Positions 37,074-46,824 are shown, counted from the stretch's first letter. The stretch is DNA of 64,000 nt from Paenibacillus antarcticus (GCF_001637225.1 NZ_LVJI01000006.1:62001-126000); one strand, 5' to 3'. Notes: generated by a model not told the origin, from the letters alone. A program made the numbers and translations.

Positions 37074-37244
37074 CTATTAAACTTTTTCTCTGTTTTTAAG
37101 AATTATACACTTTTTCAGTACCACTTCAACACATTAATACACTAGCTTGACATATATTTTATTTTATTGGCTTGATAAAAACCTCTGATGATATAGAGGA
37201 AATCGTGATATGATATAGCAAATACATGGGAACAGGTGATCTTA

Positions 37245-39542
37245 TTGGTCGTACCCAACAACGAAGACAGACAAGTGAAGGTATCTGTTCGACCTTTGGT
37301 CGAATATGTTTTTCGCAGCGGAGACATCGAATCTGGATTCCGTACTGCTGCTGCGCTTCACGAAGGAACTAGGATTCATCAACAAGTGCAGAAAATGTAT
37401 AAAGAGGGTGATTTGAAAGAAGTATCCCTCAAGACAGAAATTCTATACGAGGATACGGTCTATGTCATCGAGGGTAGATGTGATGGTCTAATCCAAGTAG
37501 ATAATGGTTGGATGGTGGATGAGATCAAATCGACCTCTTCGGACATTTCACATATGGAAGAAGGTCACGTCGTTCACTGGGCTCAAGCGCAACTGTATGC
37601 TTATATGGTAGCGAAAGAACAGGGACTTGGTCAAATGAAGATTCAGTTAACATATATTCAGGTTGTTACGAGTGAGGAAAAAAGGTTCAGAAGAGAGCTT
37701 TCCTTTGCAGAATTGGAGTCCGTCGTAATGGAGATTGTGAGCAGATATGCACCTTATGCTGCCTTAAGGATTCGTAATGCTAGCCGTAGAGATGAAAGTA
37801 TACAATCACTCCCGTTCCCATTTGACACCTATCGTGAGGGACAGAGAAAACTTGCAGGGGCAGTATATCAGACGATAAATGAAGAGCAAAAGTTGTTTGC
37901 AAAGGCACCTACAGGGATTGGGAAAACGCTATCAACATTATTCCCATCTGTGAAGGCAATAGGAGAAGGATTGCTTCAGCAAATCTTTTATCTTACGGCT
38001 AGAACGACGACTCGAACCGCTGCAGAACAAGCATTTGAGTTGATGCAATCTAAGGGATTATGTGTACAAACTGTGACGTTGACGGCTAAAGATAAAGTGT
38101 GTTTTCAAGAAAAAGTCTCATGTCGGAAGGAAGACTGCCCTTTTGCAGATGGATATTACGACCGTCTTAACGGGGCAATCATGGATATGCTGTCGAGTGA
38201 GACCTTGATGAACAGGCATGTGATTGAGCAATATGCGCAAAAGCATCAGCTGTGTCCCTTTGAGTTCTCATTAGATGTAGCCTATGCGGCAGATGTGATC
38301 ATTTGTGATTACAACTACATTTTTGATCCTCGAGTATCTCTAAAGCGACTATTTCAAGAACGGAAGAAGAAGACTGTATTACTTGTGGATGAAGCTCACA
38401 ACTTGGTTGATCGAGGTAGAGAGATGTTCTCAAGCGACATTGGAAAGACTGAATTTCTGGAGCTTCAGAGAGGCTATAAAGGTAAGAATGATCGTATTCA
38501 TGAAACATCTCGTGCCGTGAATCAATATTTCATCCGTCTAAAAAAAGAATGCGGCGAGGGTAAGCGTAAGTTATGGATGGAATCTCCTGAAGAACTTATC
38601 TCTCTGTTGGACCTGTTTGTGCAAGAGGCAGAACGAGAACTTCAAGGGAATGCAAATGTAGAACTAGAGTCGCGCCCATTGTTATTAGATACCTATTTCG
38701 CTTCACAAAACATGATTCGTATATCCAAATTATATGATGAGCGGTATGTGACCTATGCGGAGGTTACTAGAAATAGTGTCATGATCAAAATGTTCTGCAT
38801 GGACCCTTCTACCCTGCTCGCGCATGCAAGTAAGGGATTTCGATCTACGATATTCTTTTCCGCTACCCTATCTCCTCTTCACTATTATCGAGACATGTTG
38901 GGTGCAGGAGAAGACGATTACAGTGTGACTGTACCTTCTCCATTCCATAGAGAACAATTAGATGTACGAATTGAGCCCCTCTCTACGAGGTATCGGGATC
39001 GAGAGAAGACCAAAGATGCATTAGTGCGCTTGTTGAGTCAGATGGTACGAGAAAAGAAAGGGAATTATCTGATCTTCTTCCCTTCGTATCAATATTTGTA
39101 TGATATATATGAGTCATTTATGTCGGACAATGCTGATCTGCGCACGATTGTGCAAGGTCAGGGTATGACCGAAGAGGAGAGGGAGGCGTTCTTAGCGTCC
39201 TTTCGATCGGATAATTCAGAGACATTCATCGGATTTGCTGTGTTGGGAGGTATTTTCTCTGAAGGTATAGATCTACAGGGAGATCGGTTGAATGGTGTAG
39301 CTATTGTGGGGGTTGGATTACCTCAGATAGGCATGGAGCGAGACTTAATTAAGGACTATTTCAATGGGATCGGCAAGAATGGATATAACTATGCTTATGT
39401 ATTCCCAGGTATGAATAAAGTTCAGCAAGCGGGTGGGAGACTCATTCGCTCGGAACAAGATACAGGTATTCTAATGTTGGTCGACGATCGATTCACGCAG
39501 CGCCAATATCAAGATTTATTACCTGAGGAGTGGAAGGGATAG
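37245..39542 (+). CDS. PD-(D/E)XK nuclease fused to XPD/DinG-type Fe-S helicase
   Basis: About 765 residues. Residues 1-170 show a PD-(D/E)XK nuclease-like fold: an Asp in EGRCDGLI and the E-x-K of VDEIKST, followed by a helix with AQAQLYAYMV (the QxxxY element of RecB-type nucleases). From about 200 there is an SF2 helicase: Walker A APTGIGKT (about 221), four cysteines (about 286, 293, 298, 338) positioned like the Fe-S cluster of XPD, DEAH in LLVDEAHN (about 380), and a C-terminal motif VI near QAGGRLIRSEQDTG. Such fusions are scattered in Bacillota and probably act in DNA repair. I choose the TTG at 37245 (AGGTG 6 bases upstream) over a GTG at 37236 that overlaps the site. Confidence 0.85.
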   Translation: MVVPNNEDRQVKVSVRPLVEYVFRSGDIESGFRTAAALHEGTRIHQQVQKMYKEGDLKEVSLKTEILYEDTVYVIEGRCDGLIQVDNGWMVDEIKSTSSDISHMEEGHVVHWAQAQLYAYMVAKEQGLGQMKIQLTYIQVVTSEEKRFRRELSFAELESVVMEIVSRYAPYAALRIRNASRRDESIQSLPFPFDTYREGQRKLAGAVYQTINEEQKLFAKAPTGIGKTLSTLFPSVKAIGEGLLQQIFYLTARTTTRTAAEQAFELMQSKGLCVQTVTLTAKDKVCFQEKVSCRKEDCPFADGYYDRLNGAIMDMLSSETLMNRHVIEQYAQKHQLCPFEFSLDVAYAADVIICDYNYIFDPRVSLKRLFQERKKKTVLLVDEAHNLVDRGREMFSSDIGKTEFLELQRGYKGKNDRIHETSRAVNQYFIRLKKECGEGKRKLWMESPEELISLLDLFVQEAERELQGNANVELESRPLLLDTYFASQNMIRISKLYDERYVTYAEVTRNSVMIKMFCMDPSTLLAHASKGFRSTIFFSATLSPLHYYRDMLGAGEDDYSVTVPSPFHREQLDVRIEPLSTRYRDREKTKDALVRLLSQMVREKKGNYLIFFPSYQYLYDIYESFMSDNADLRTIVQGQGMTEEEREAFLASFRSDNSETFIGFAVLGGIFSEGIDLQGDRLNGVAIVGVGLPQIGMERDLIKDYFNGIGKNGYNYAYVFPGMNKVQQAGGRLIRSEQDTGILMLVDDRFTQRQYQDLLPEEWKG

Positions 39543-39582
39543 TATTATAATTATGATAGTGATTTAAGAAGGGGGAGCCATT

Positions 39583-40560
39583 ATGCAGCCATTACGTATT
39601 GGAATCATTGGAACAGGTTGGTTTAGTCAAGTCCATGCGGATCATCTTGTCACTTTAGATGATGTCGTACTACAAGCTATATGTGGTAGTAGTCTGGAAA
39701 AGGGAGATCAAATGGCTAGACGTTACGGCGCTGCTGGCTATGGTCATGTTAAGGATATGCTAGAAGCTGAGAAGCTAGATGCTGTGTATATCTGCGTGCC
39801 ACCGATGGCACATGGAGAAATTGAGGAGCTCTTGATTGATAGGGGAATTCCCTTTCTAGTAGAAAAACCAATTGGGACAGATACCGAGTTGCCGCGGCGC
39901 TTATTAAGACAGATTGAAGCTAAATCATTACTAACTTCTGTTGGATATCACTTCCGATACAAAGCAACCGTAGCTCAAATGAAACAATTACTCAGTGAGC
40001 AACAAGTTGGTATGGCTGTGGGACAATGGATGGGGAGCATGCCGGGCGTTGCATGGTGGAGACAGCAGGAAGGATCTGGTGGACAATTCATAGAACAGAC
40101 TACGCATATTGTCGATATTCTACGATATTGTTTGGGTGATGTTGAAGAGGTCTATGCAATGTATGGAAGCCGTGTTATGCACGAACAACATGATTATGTA
40201 AGCGTACCCGATGTGGGTACAGTGACGTTGAAGCTATCGAGCGGGGTAATTGCTAGCATATCTAACACTTGTGTACTACCGGGTAACATGGATCAGACTG
40301 GGATCACATTCTATACAGGCGAAGGGGTACTGGATTGGAATCCAAGTCGATTGAAGGTTATGACACCACAGGTTAGTACCGAATATACCGACCCTACGAA
40401 TCCTTATAGGCTGGAGAGTGAAGCGTTCATCTATGCGATTCGTTCGGGAGATACATCACGGATACGTTCTGATTATGCGGATGCCTTCAAGACGCAACTT
40501 GTAACCTGTGCGGCATTAGAATCTGCAACGCTGGGTAAAACAGTGAAGATTCAATACTAA
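39583..40560 (+). CDS. Gfo/Idh/MocA-family oxidoreductase
   Basis: A 325-residue dehydrogenase with the nucleotide loop IGIIGTGWFSQVH, the EKP motif in FLVEKPIGTD and the GGQFIEQTTHIVDI helix carrying the catalytic-type His. GGGGGAG lies before the ATG. It is not in an obvious sugar operon: the helicase gene is 40 bases upstream and the cidB gene converges on its stop (4-base overlap). The substrate is unknown. Confidence 0.88.
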   Translation: MQPLRIGIIGTGWFSQVHADHLVTLDDVVLQAICGSSLEKGDQMARRYGAAGYGHVKDMLEAEKLDAVYICVPPMAHGEIEELLIDRGIPFLVEKPIGTDTELPRRLLRQIEAKSLLTSVGYHFRYKATVAQMKQLLSEQQVGMAVGQWMGSMPGVAWWRQQEGSGGQFIEQTTHIVDILRYCLGDVEEVYAMYGSRVMHEQHDYVSVPDVGTVTLKLSSGVIASISNTCVLPGNMDQTGITFYTGEGVLDWNPSRLKVMTPQVSTEYTDPTNPYRLESEAFIYAIRSGDTSRIRSDYADAFKTQLVTCAALESATLGKTVKIQY

Positions 40561-41240
40561 TGTATAAGTATATTCATCATCGTAGGTGCCATTCCAAGGG
40601 TGAAGAGAGCAGCCAGAATCATGGAGACACTGGAAATAGTACCGCTTAGTGCGCTCATCTCAAATGCCTTAGACGTACCCATACCGTGGGCGCTAGTACC
40701 GAGAAGTACACCTCGTGCTACCTCATTATCAATATGGAATATTCGCAATACGGAAGGTCCGATAATCGTGCCGAACAGACCTGTAAGAATAACGAATACC
40801 GCCGTTATATTGGGAACGCCACCGATGACTTGTGACACGTTAATCGCAATAGGTGTTGTGATGGAGCGTGGCATAAGGCTAGTCACAAGAGAGTTGCTCA
40901 AATGCATCCATTTGGCAAGAAATACGGATGAGACCATCGCTACAATGGAACCAAACAGTACGCTTGCGATAATCTCAACAGCGTGCTTTTTTAATACCTT
41001 GAAATGCTTATATAGAGGCACGGCAAATGCTACAGTTGCAGGTTGCAGTAAATCACTGAGCCATTGGCCGCCAGAGTTATAAGATTCATATGGAACACCT
41101 ACTGATAGTAAGAAGACAACGAGTATGACAGGCGTTATTAATAGTGGAGAAAGATATACTTTCGACCATTTCTGATAGATTTTTTTGGCCGAGTAATATA
41201 CCCCAAGAGTTAAGCTTAGGTAGAACAATCCGATCATCAT
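40557..41240 (-). CDS. cidB: CidB/LrgB family membrane protein
   Basis: A 227-residue membrane protein with about six to seven hydrophobic segments. LPRSITTPIAINVS (here LMPRSITTP) and GTSAHGMGTSKA are the family motifs. CidB/LrgB work with the holin-like CidA/LrgA proteins, affecting murein hydrolase activity, cell lysis and, in some species, pyruvate uptake. It overlaps cidA by 4 bases (translational coupling). Its stop overlaps that of the convergent oxidoreductase. Cid rather than Lrg is chosen because of the adjacent LysR gene. Confidence 0.88.
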   Translation of the reverse strand: MMIGLFYLSLTLGVYYSAKKIYQKWSKVYLSPLLITPVILVVFLLSVGVPYESYNSGGQWLSDLLQPATVAFAVPLYKHFKVLKKHAVEIIASVLFGSIVAMVSSVFLAKWMHLSNSLVTSLMPRSITTPIAINVSQVIGGVPNITAVFVILTGLFGTIIGPSVLRIFHIDNEVARGVLLGTSAHGMGTSKAFEMSALSGTISSVSMILAALFTLGMAPTMMNILIH

Positions 41241-41605
41241 GCTGCTCGTTTCTCCTTTTTCTTTGAAATTCTGGTTGCCATAAGTCCTGTGCTTACCATG
41301 ACAATAAACGTGCTGATCAAGACAACAATAAGGATACGTATGCCATCTGTTTGAAGCATTGGAATGTATTTCATTACGCCGACTGCGGCGGGTACGAAGA
41401 GGAGAAGTAGTTCAGCGAGTAACCATTTGGCTCCGATATCAATCCACTCAAGGCGAATAATGTGTGTCTCCAATAAGATAAATATTACGACAATCCCCAC
41501 GATGCTTCCTGGTACGGGTATATGAAGCCAACTTGTAATCTGATTCATGAGCATGGAGAACAGCATTAAAGCGGCTACTTGAAGGGTTCCTTTTATTAAA
41601 TTCAT
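41237..41605 (-). CDS. cidA: CidA/LrgA holin-like protein
   Basis: A 122-residue protein with four membrane helices. PVPGSIVGIVVIFILL is the family hallmark, and the C-terminus is basic (RISKKKEKRAA). The start is the ATG at 41605, with GGGAG 10 bases upstream; a longer frame to 41776 would run into the divergent regulator gene and has no site. It is the first gene of the cidAB operon, probably activated by the LysR protein encoded on the other strand. Confidence 0.9.
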   Translation of the reverse strand: MNLIKGTLQVAALMLFSMLMNQITSWLHIPVPGSIVGIVVIFILLETHIIRLEWIDIGAKWLLAELLLLFVPAAVGVMKYIPMLQTDGIRILIVVLISTFIVMVSTGLMATRISKKKEKRAA

Positions 41606-41630
41606 GATGTTGCAACTCCCTTTCATTCTG

Positions 41631-41694
41631 TATGAAAATTTTACATCAATTATTTTCATAGGTAAAATGAATATAAAGAATGCATAACATGCAT
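41631..41694. promoter_or_regulatory. Dyad sites between cidA and its LysR regulator
   Basis: TATGAAAAT (41631-41639) and ATTTTCATA (41652-41660) are perfect 9-bp arms 12 bases apart; the spacing and AT-rich character suit a LysR binding site. ATGCATAACATGCAT (41680-41694) is a second, perfect dyad, nearer the regulator gene and possibly its autoregulatory site. Confidence 0.5.
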
Positions 41695-41731
41695 TTTGTC
41701 TATGATAAGTACGAAGGGAGAAATGATTAGA

Positions 41732-42637
41732 TTGGACATCCGACATTTGCAATATTTCATGGAAGTTGCTCGTCATCGCAGTTTTACGAAAGCAGCTGAA
41801 TTTCTATATATAACGCAGCCAACGATAAGTAAGACGATCAAGAATATCGAGGAGGAACTGGATATTGTCTTGTTCGACAGATCTAGCAAAAAGATCGAAT
41901 TAACGGATGCTGGAAAGATCATGTTCGAACAGGGGCAACACATTGTGAATTCATTTCAGAACCTTTCTTCAGAGCTACAGGATTTACAGAATCTTCGAAA
42001 AGGTCATATTCGTATCGGACTACCGCCTATGATTGGTTCTAGTTTCTTTCCGGAAGTCATCGGGCAGTTCCATCAACAGTACCCTGACGTTTCGATACAA
42101 CTGTTTGAGGATGGTGCTAAGAAAGTAGAACTCGACGTGGAGAGCGGACTGTTAGATATTGGTGTGACGGTATTACCAACGAATGATGCGTTATTTCATT
42201 CATTTTCTTTTGCACAGGAGAATCTAAAGCTACTAGTGCACCCAACACATACATTGGCGAAGAGAGAGAGCGTGTCCTTGTTAGAACTTGAAGAGGAGTT
42301 ATTCGTATTGTTCAGTGAAGATTTCGCACTGCATGATCGAATTATTTCTGAGTGCGTTCGTGCAGGGTTCCAGCCACATGTTGTCTATGAAAGCTCGCAA
42401 TGGGACTTAATTAGTGGGATGGTAGCAGCCAACTTGGGTATCGCGCTTCTACCTGAGACCATTTGTCGTGAAGTTGATGCGTCGCGGATTCATATCGTTC
42501 CTCTCGTTAATCCATCCATTCCATGGCAACTCGGCATGATTTGGCGCAAAGATCGGTATCAGTCTTTTGCCGCACAGGAATGGATTCAGTTCACACAAAA
42601 AATCCTTATGGAAATTAGTCTTAATAAGGGAGAATAA
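41732..42637 (+). CDS. LysR-family regulator, probably of cidAB (CidR-like)
   Basis: A 301-residue LysR protein: N-terminal winged helix (DIRHLQYFMEVARHRSFTKA, then LYITQPTISKTIKNIE) and a C-terminal periplasmic-binding-like effector domain from about 90. The start is TTG at 41732 with GGGAG 11 bases upstream, which places the usual M-D-I-R-H at the N-terminus; ATG codons further up are too near the site or precede it. It is divergent from cidA, as in CidR systems that respond to acetate or pyruvate overflow. That ligand is carried over from the family. Confidence 0.88.
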   Translation: MDIRHLQYFMEVARHRSFTKAAEFLYITQPTISKTIKNIEEELDIVLFDRSSKKIELTDAGKIMFEQGQHIVNSFQNLSSELQDLQNLRKGHIRIGLPPMIGSSFFPEVIGQFHQQYPDVSIQLFEDGAKKVELDVESGLLDIGVTVLPTNDALFHSFSFAQENLKLLVHPTHTLAKRESVSLLELEEELFVLFSEDFALHDRIISECVRAGFQPHVVYESSQWDLISGMVAANLGIALLPETICREVDASRIHIVPLVNPSIPWQLGMIWRKDRYQSFAAQEWIQFTQKILMEISLNKGE

Positions 42638-42678
42638 AAGGTACATATCATATTCTTATTTGAACATGTATGCAACAT

Positions 42679-42740
42679 TTGACATATGTTTTTGAGGGGG
42701 ATTATAATACATAGGTAACCTAACTAATTCAGGTTTACTA
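42679..42740 (+). promoter_or_regulatory. Sigma-A promoter with MarR-type operator
   Basis: TTGACA (42679-42684) and TATAAT (42703-42708) are both consensus, 18 bases apart. Just downstream TAGGTAACCT (42712-42721) and AGGTTTACTA (42731-42740) form 10-bp arms (8 of 10 paired) 9 bases apart. A repressor bound there would cover the transcription start. The first gene of the operon encodes a MarR protein, so autorepression is likely. Confidence 0.7.
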
Positions 42741-42760
42741 GGGGAGAAGCGCTTATCGTC

Positions 42761-43225
42761 ATGGAGAATTTAAATGCAGAGAAATTATTCATAGCTATTA
42801 AGAGATTCAATAAAGCAGGATATAGCCATAGTGCTATTAAGGGTATTAAACCAAGTGAAGTAATGCTAATGTTTTGTTTACAAAAGAGAAAAGAGCCTAA
42901 TACAGCAGGCTTAAGAGTATCCGAAATCAGTGAAATCTTGGGGGTTACTTCTCCTACCGTTACTCAGTTACTTAAGGAACTGGATGCTAAGGGGTTCATT
43001 GAACGAACAATGGATCAGGAAGACCGTAGAGCCGTTCGAATTAAGCTAAGTAAGCAAGGCGAAGTGGTTATTCAAGAGGCGTTATCTCTTACAGAAGCTT
43101 CTTTTAATGGATTAATTCAATTCTTAGGAGAAGAAGAAAGTAATCAACTGGCGGATTTACTCATCAAAGTTTGTCAATATTATGAGCAGAGAGATTTGCG
43201 TCAGACAGAAAGTGGGGAAGAATAA
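42761..43225 (+). CDS. MarR-family transcriptional regulator
   Basis: A 154-residue MarR protein with the winged helix (ISEILGVTSPTVTQLLKELD) and the wing DQEDRRAVRIKLSKQG. It is first in an operon with two ABC exporter genes, the first 3 bases downstream. It probably represses the operon until a drug or lipophilic ligand binds. The ribosome site is weak: GGGGAGA is 13 bases before the ATG, so translation may be low, as is common for repressors. Confidence 0.92.
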   Translation: MENLNAEKLFIAIKRFNKAGYSHSAIKGIKPSEVMLMFCLQKRKEPNTAGLRVSEISEILGVTSPTVTQLLKELDAKGFIERTMDQEDRRAVRIKLSKQGEVVIQEALSLTEASFNGLIQFLGEEESNQLADLLIKVCQYYEQRDLRQTESGEE

Positions 43226-43228
43226 CCT

Positions 43229-44956
43229 ATGTTGAAATTATTTAAAAATTTGAGACCTTATCGGCTTCCAATCGCAGTGGTACTCATTCTGGTATTTATA
43301 CAATCGTTATCAGATCTATATCTACCAACATTGATGGCGGATATTGTAGATAAAGGAATTGTGGAAGGTGATATTCCTTATATTTGGCAAATAGGTGGCA
43401 TCATGTTACTGATAGCAGGTATAGGGGCTATATGCTCTATAGGAGCTAGCTATTTCTCCTCCCGTGTTGCTGTAGGATTCGGTCAACGATTACGGAGTAA
43501 GATGTTCAATCATGTACAGAATTTCTCACTACAGGAGTTCGATAAGATTGGCACAGCCTCATTAATCACTCGGACCACGAATGATATTAACCAAGTGCAA
43601 CAGGTGCTAATTATGCTTCTTCGTATGATGATAAGCGCTCCGATGATGTGTATCGGTGGTATCATTATGGCCGTAAATAAAGATGCCAAATTATCACTTG
43701 TTATCGTTGTTGTTATTCCGGTACTCGTTGGTGCGATTGCGATTATAGCGCTTAAGGGACTCCCACTATTTAAAGCAATGCAAGTAAAGTTAGATACACT
43801 GAATCGTGTATTACGGGAGAATCTTACAGGTATGCGAGTCATTCGCTCGTTCAATCGTACGGAGCATGAGACAAAGCGCTTCAACGATGCCAATGTTGAC
43901 CTAACAAACACAGCTATTAAAGTAAATAAAATTATGGCAGCGATGATGCCAATCATGATGCTTGTTATGAACTTCGCAACGATTGCCATTGTTTGGTTCG
44001 GTGGAATTCGTATAAGTAATGGTGAGATGCAAGTAGGTTCATTAATGGCATTTATTCAATACGCTGCGCAAATTATGTTCTCTCTTATTATGGTTTCTGT
44101 TATTTTTGTTATCGTTCCAAGAGCTTCTGCTTCCGCAACTCGCATTAATGAGGTATTAAACATGGTACCGGAAATTAAAGATCCAGCACAACCTAGACAA
44201 GATAATGGTCAACGTGGTTACCTTTCATTTGAGAATGTTACCTTCCATTATCCTGGCGCAGAACAACCAGCGATCGCTAATATTTCCTTTGATGCAAGGC
44301 CGGGTGAGACAACGGCAATTATTGGAGGAACGGGATCAGGTAAATCAACGCTTCTTAGTCTTATCCCACGTTTCTACGATGTAGGTAGCGGAAGAGTACT
44401 TATCGATGATGTGGATGTACGAGAACTATCACAGGAACAATTAAGAGCGAAGATTGGCTTCGTTCCTCAGAAATCAGTACTCTTCACAGGGACTATAGCT
44501 GAGAATATTCGTTATGGTAAGGAAGATGCTAGTGATGAAGAAATCCAGCGTGCTGCTGAAATAGCACAGGCAACGGAGTTTATATCGAATATGAAAGACG
44601 GATTTGAGTCCGACATCGCACAAGGTGGTAGTAATATCTCTGGCGGACAGAAACAGAGACTATCCATTGCTCGTGCATTAGTTAGAGATCCAGAAGTCTA
44701 TGTATTTGACGATAGCTTCTCAGCTCTTGATTTCAAGACCGATTCTAAGCTTCGTGCAGCAATGAAAGAGGTTACTGCGAATGCCACTGTGCTGTTAGTA
44801 GCTCAGAGAGTAAGTACAGTAATGGATGCGGATCGAATTATCGTGTTGGATGATGGTGGTATCGTCGGAATAGGCAAACACCGAGAGTTGATGGATACCT
44901 GTGATGTATATCGTGAGATTGTATCCTCACAGTTGTCAGAGGAGGAAAGCGCATGA
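43229..44956 (+). CDS. Heterodimeric multidrug ABC exporter, first subunit
   Basis: A 575-residue fused permease/ATPase. Six membrane helices lie at about 15-305. The ATPase has Walker A GGTGSGKST, signature ISGGQKQRLSIARALV and Walker B VYVFDDSFSALD, in which the catalytic Glu is Asp, the degenerate-site pattern of first subunits. It lies between the MarR gene and the partner, which overlaps it by 4 bases. It is a paralogue of the subunit at 11885-13642. Confidence 0.9.
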   Translation: MLKLFKNLRPYRLPIAVVLILVFIQSLSDLYLPTLMADIVDKGIVEGDIPYIWQIGGIMLLIAGIGAICSIGASYFSSRVAVGFGQRLRSKMFNHVQNFSLQEFDKIGTASLITRTTNDINQVQQVLIMLLRMMISAPMMCIGGIIMAVNKDAKLSLVIVVVIPVLVGAIAIIALKGLPLFKAMQVKLDTLNRVLRENLTGMRVIRSFNRTEHETKRFNDANVDLTNTAIKVNKIMAAMMPIMMLVMNFATIAIVWFGGIRISNGEMQVGSLMAFIQYAAQIMFSLIMVSVIFVIVPRASASATRINEVLNMVPEIKDPAQPRQDNGQRGYLSFENVTFHYPGAEQPAIANISFDARPGETTAIIGGTGSGKSTLLSLIPRFYDVGSGRVLIDDVDVRELSQEQLRAKIGFVPQKSVLFTGTIAENIRYGKEDASDEEIQRAAEIAQATEFISNMKDGFESDIAQGGSNISGGQKQRLSIARALVRDPEVYVFDDSFSALDFKTDSKLRAAMKEVTANATVLLVAQRVSTVMDADRIIVLDDGGIVGIGKHRELMDTCDVYREIVSSQLSEEESA

Positions 44957-46824
44957 GTGAGAACAAGCAGTCTAGCTCAGGAATGGGAAAAGGACATGGA
45001 CCAGGTGGACCGGGGATGGTGATGCCTGGCGAGAAGGCAAAGAATTTCAAGGGATCTTTAAAAAGATTAACTCAATATCTTAAGCCTCGTAAAATCACAT
45101 TGTTATTCATACTATTGATGGCGATACTAAGTACGCTATTTAGTATCGTGAGCCCCAAAATATTGGGGAAAGCGACAACTAAATTATTTGAAGGTATTAT
45201 AGCAATGTCAAAAGGTGTGCCAGGCGCTAAAATTGATTTTGATTATATCACGCAGATCTTGCTGATCTTGATAGGATTCTATATCATCAGTGCGTTATTC
45301 GGATATGTGCAACAATATTTGATGGCAGGAGTTGCTCAGAAGGTCGTACTGGATATGCGTACGCAAATTAATAGCAAGTTATCTAGGTTACCGCTTAAGT
45401 ATTTCGATTCCAAGACGCATGGTGAGATTCTGAGTCGTGCGACGAATGATGTCGACAATATCAGCACAACGTTGCAACAGAGTATAACGCAGCTTATTAC
45501 ATCCGTGGTTACCATTGTTGGGGTCATTGTCATGATGCTCACAATCAGTCCATGGCTGACACTTATTACGATTATTACTTTGCCCCTAAGTATTCTTGTT
45601 GTTAAGGGCGTAGCTAGTCGGTCCCAGAAGTATTTCAAGGGACAACAAAAGTCTCTCGGCGATCTGAACGGACATGTCGAGGAAATGTACACAGGACATA
45701 AAATTGTGAAGGCATTCGGTCGTGAAGAACAATCGATGAAAGATTTCGACGAAATTAATGATAAATTGTACCACTCCGGATGGAAAGCTCAGTTCCTTTC
45801 CGGGTTGATTATGCCTTTAATGAGTTTTGTTAGTAATATCGGTTACGTATTAGTATGTGTCGTTGGTGGAATATTTGTCACGAACGGGAGAATCAGCATC
45901 GGGGATGTGCAAGCTTTTATTCAATACACAAGACAATTCTCAATGCCGATTGCTCAAACAGCTAACATTGCGAACGTTATTCAATCAACAATAGCATCTG
46001 CTGAACGTGTATTTGAACTCTTGGATGAGGAAGAGGAAGTGCCAGAAATTCAGAATGCCAAGACGATTCAATACCCACAAGGAGCAGTTCAATTCGAACA
46101 TGTTAAGTTTGGATACAAGGAAGATGCCATACTCATTGAAGATATGAATATTGATGTGTCCCCCGGACAGACGATCGCCATTGTTGGGCCGACGGGAGCA
46201 GGGAAGACGACACTCATTAATCTGCTAATGCGTTTCTATGAGTTAAATGATGGTGCGATCAAGATCGATGGCGTGAATATTGCGGATATGAAGCGTGGGG
46301 ATCTTCGCAGCAAGTTCGGGATGGTTCTTCAAGATACTTGGCTCTTTAATGGTACGATTAGAGACAATATTGCTTATGGCCGTGAAGGGTCTACGGAAGA
46401 AGAGATCATTAATGCCTCTAAGGCAGCCCATGCGGATCATTTCATTCGAACGCTTCCGGATGGTTATAGTACCATTTTGAATGAAGAGGCTTCGAATATA
46501 TCTCAAGGTCAGAAACAGCTTCTAACCATCGCGCGAGCTATTCTAGCGAATCCTTCGATTCTTATTCTAGACGAAGCAACCAGTAGTGTAGATACACGTA
46601 CAGAAATCTACATTCAGAAAGCGATGAATGAATTGATGAAAGGTAGAACAAGCTTCGTCATTGCGCATAGATTGTCTACGATTCGTGATGCCGATCTTAT
46701 TCTAGTTATGAATCAGGGTAGCGTTATTGAAAAGGGTAACCATGAGGATTTACTGAAGCAGGGTGGATTCTATGCGGACCTGTATAACAGTCAATTCTCT
46801 GAATCAATCGATGATGCAGTGTAA
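44953..46824 (+). CDS. Heterodimeric multidrug ABC exporter, second subunit
   Basis: A 623-residue fused permease/ATPase. The N-terminus has a Gly/Pro-rich leader (MGKGHGPGGPGMVMPGEKAK) before six membrane helices. The ATPase has Walker A GPTGAGKTT, signature ISQGQKQLLTIARAIL and Walker B SILILDEATSSVD with intact Glu. With the upstream subunit it should form a BmrCD/LmrCD-like drug exporter, under the MarR protein. Its leader resembles that of the other second subunit at 10057-11901, which supports a duplication of the whole pair. Confidence 0.9.
   Translation: MSENKQSSSGMGKGHGPGGPGMVMPGEKAKNFKGSLKRLTQYLKPRKITLLFILLMAILSTLFSIVSPKILGKATTKLFEGIIAMSKGVPGAKIDFDYITQILLILIGFYIISALFGYVQQYLMAGVAQKVVLDMRTQINSKLSRLPLKYFDSKTHGEILSRATNDVDNISTTLQQSITQLITSVVTIVGVIVMMLTISPWLTLITIITLPLSILVVKGVASRSQKYFKGQQKSLGDLNGHVEEMYTGHKIVKAFGREEQSMKDFDEINDKLYHSGWKAQFLSGLIMPLMSFVSNIGYVLVCVVGGIFVTNGRISIGDVQAFIQYTRQFSMPIAQTANIANVIQSTIASAERVFELLDEEEEVPEIQNAKTIQYPQGAVQFEHVKFGYKEDAILIEDMNIDVSPGQTIAIVGPTGAGKTTLINLLMRFYELNDGAIKIDGVNIADMKRGDLRSKFGMVLQDTWLFNGTIRDNIAYGREGSTEEEIINASKAAHADHFIRTLPDGYSTILNEEASNISQGQKQLLTIARAILANPSILILDEATSSVDTRTEIYIQKAMNELMKGRTSFVIAHRLSTIRDADLILVMNQGSVIEKGNHEDLLKQGGFYADLYNSQFSESIDDAV

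Noticed and set aside
40600-41082. 160-residue plus-strand frame opposite cidB
   Set aside because: The minus-strand protein has clear LrgB motifs; the plus-strand frame has no ribosome site and no recognisable domain.
41606-41776. 57-residue N-terminal extension of CidA
   Set aside because: It overlaps the divergent LysR start, has no ribosome site, and family members begin at the MNLIKG-like position.
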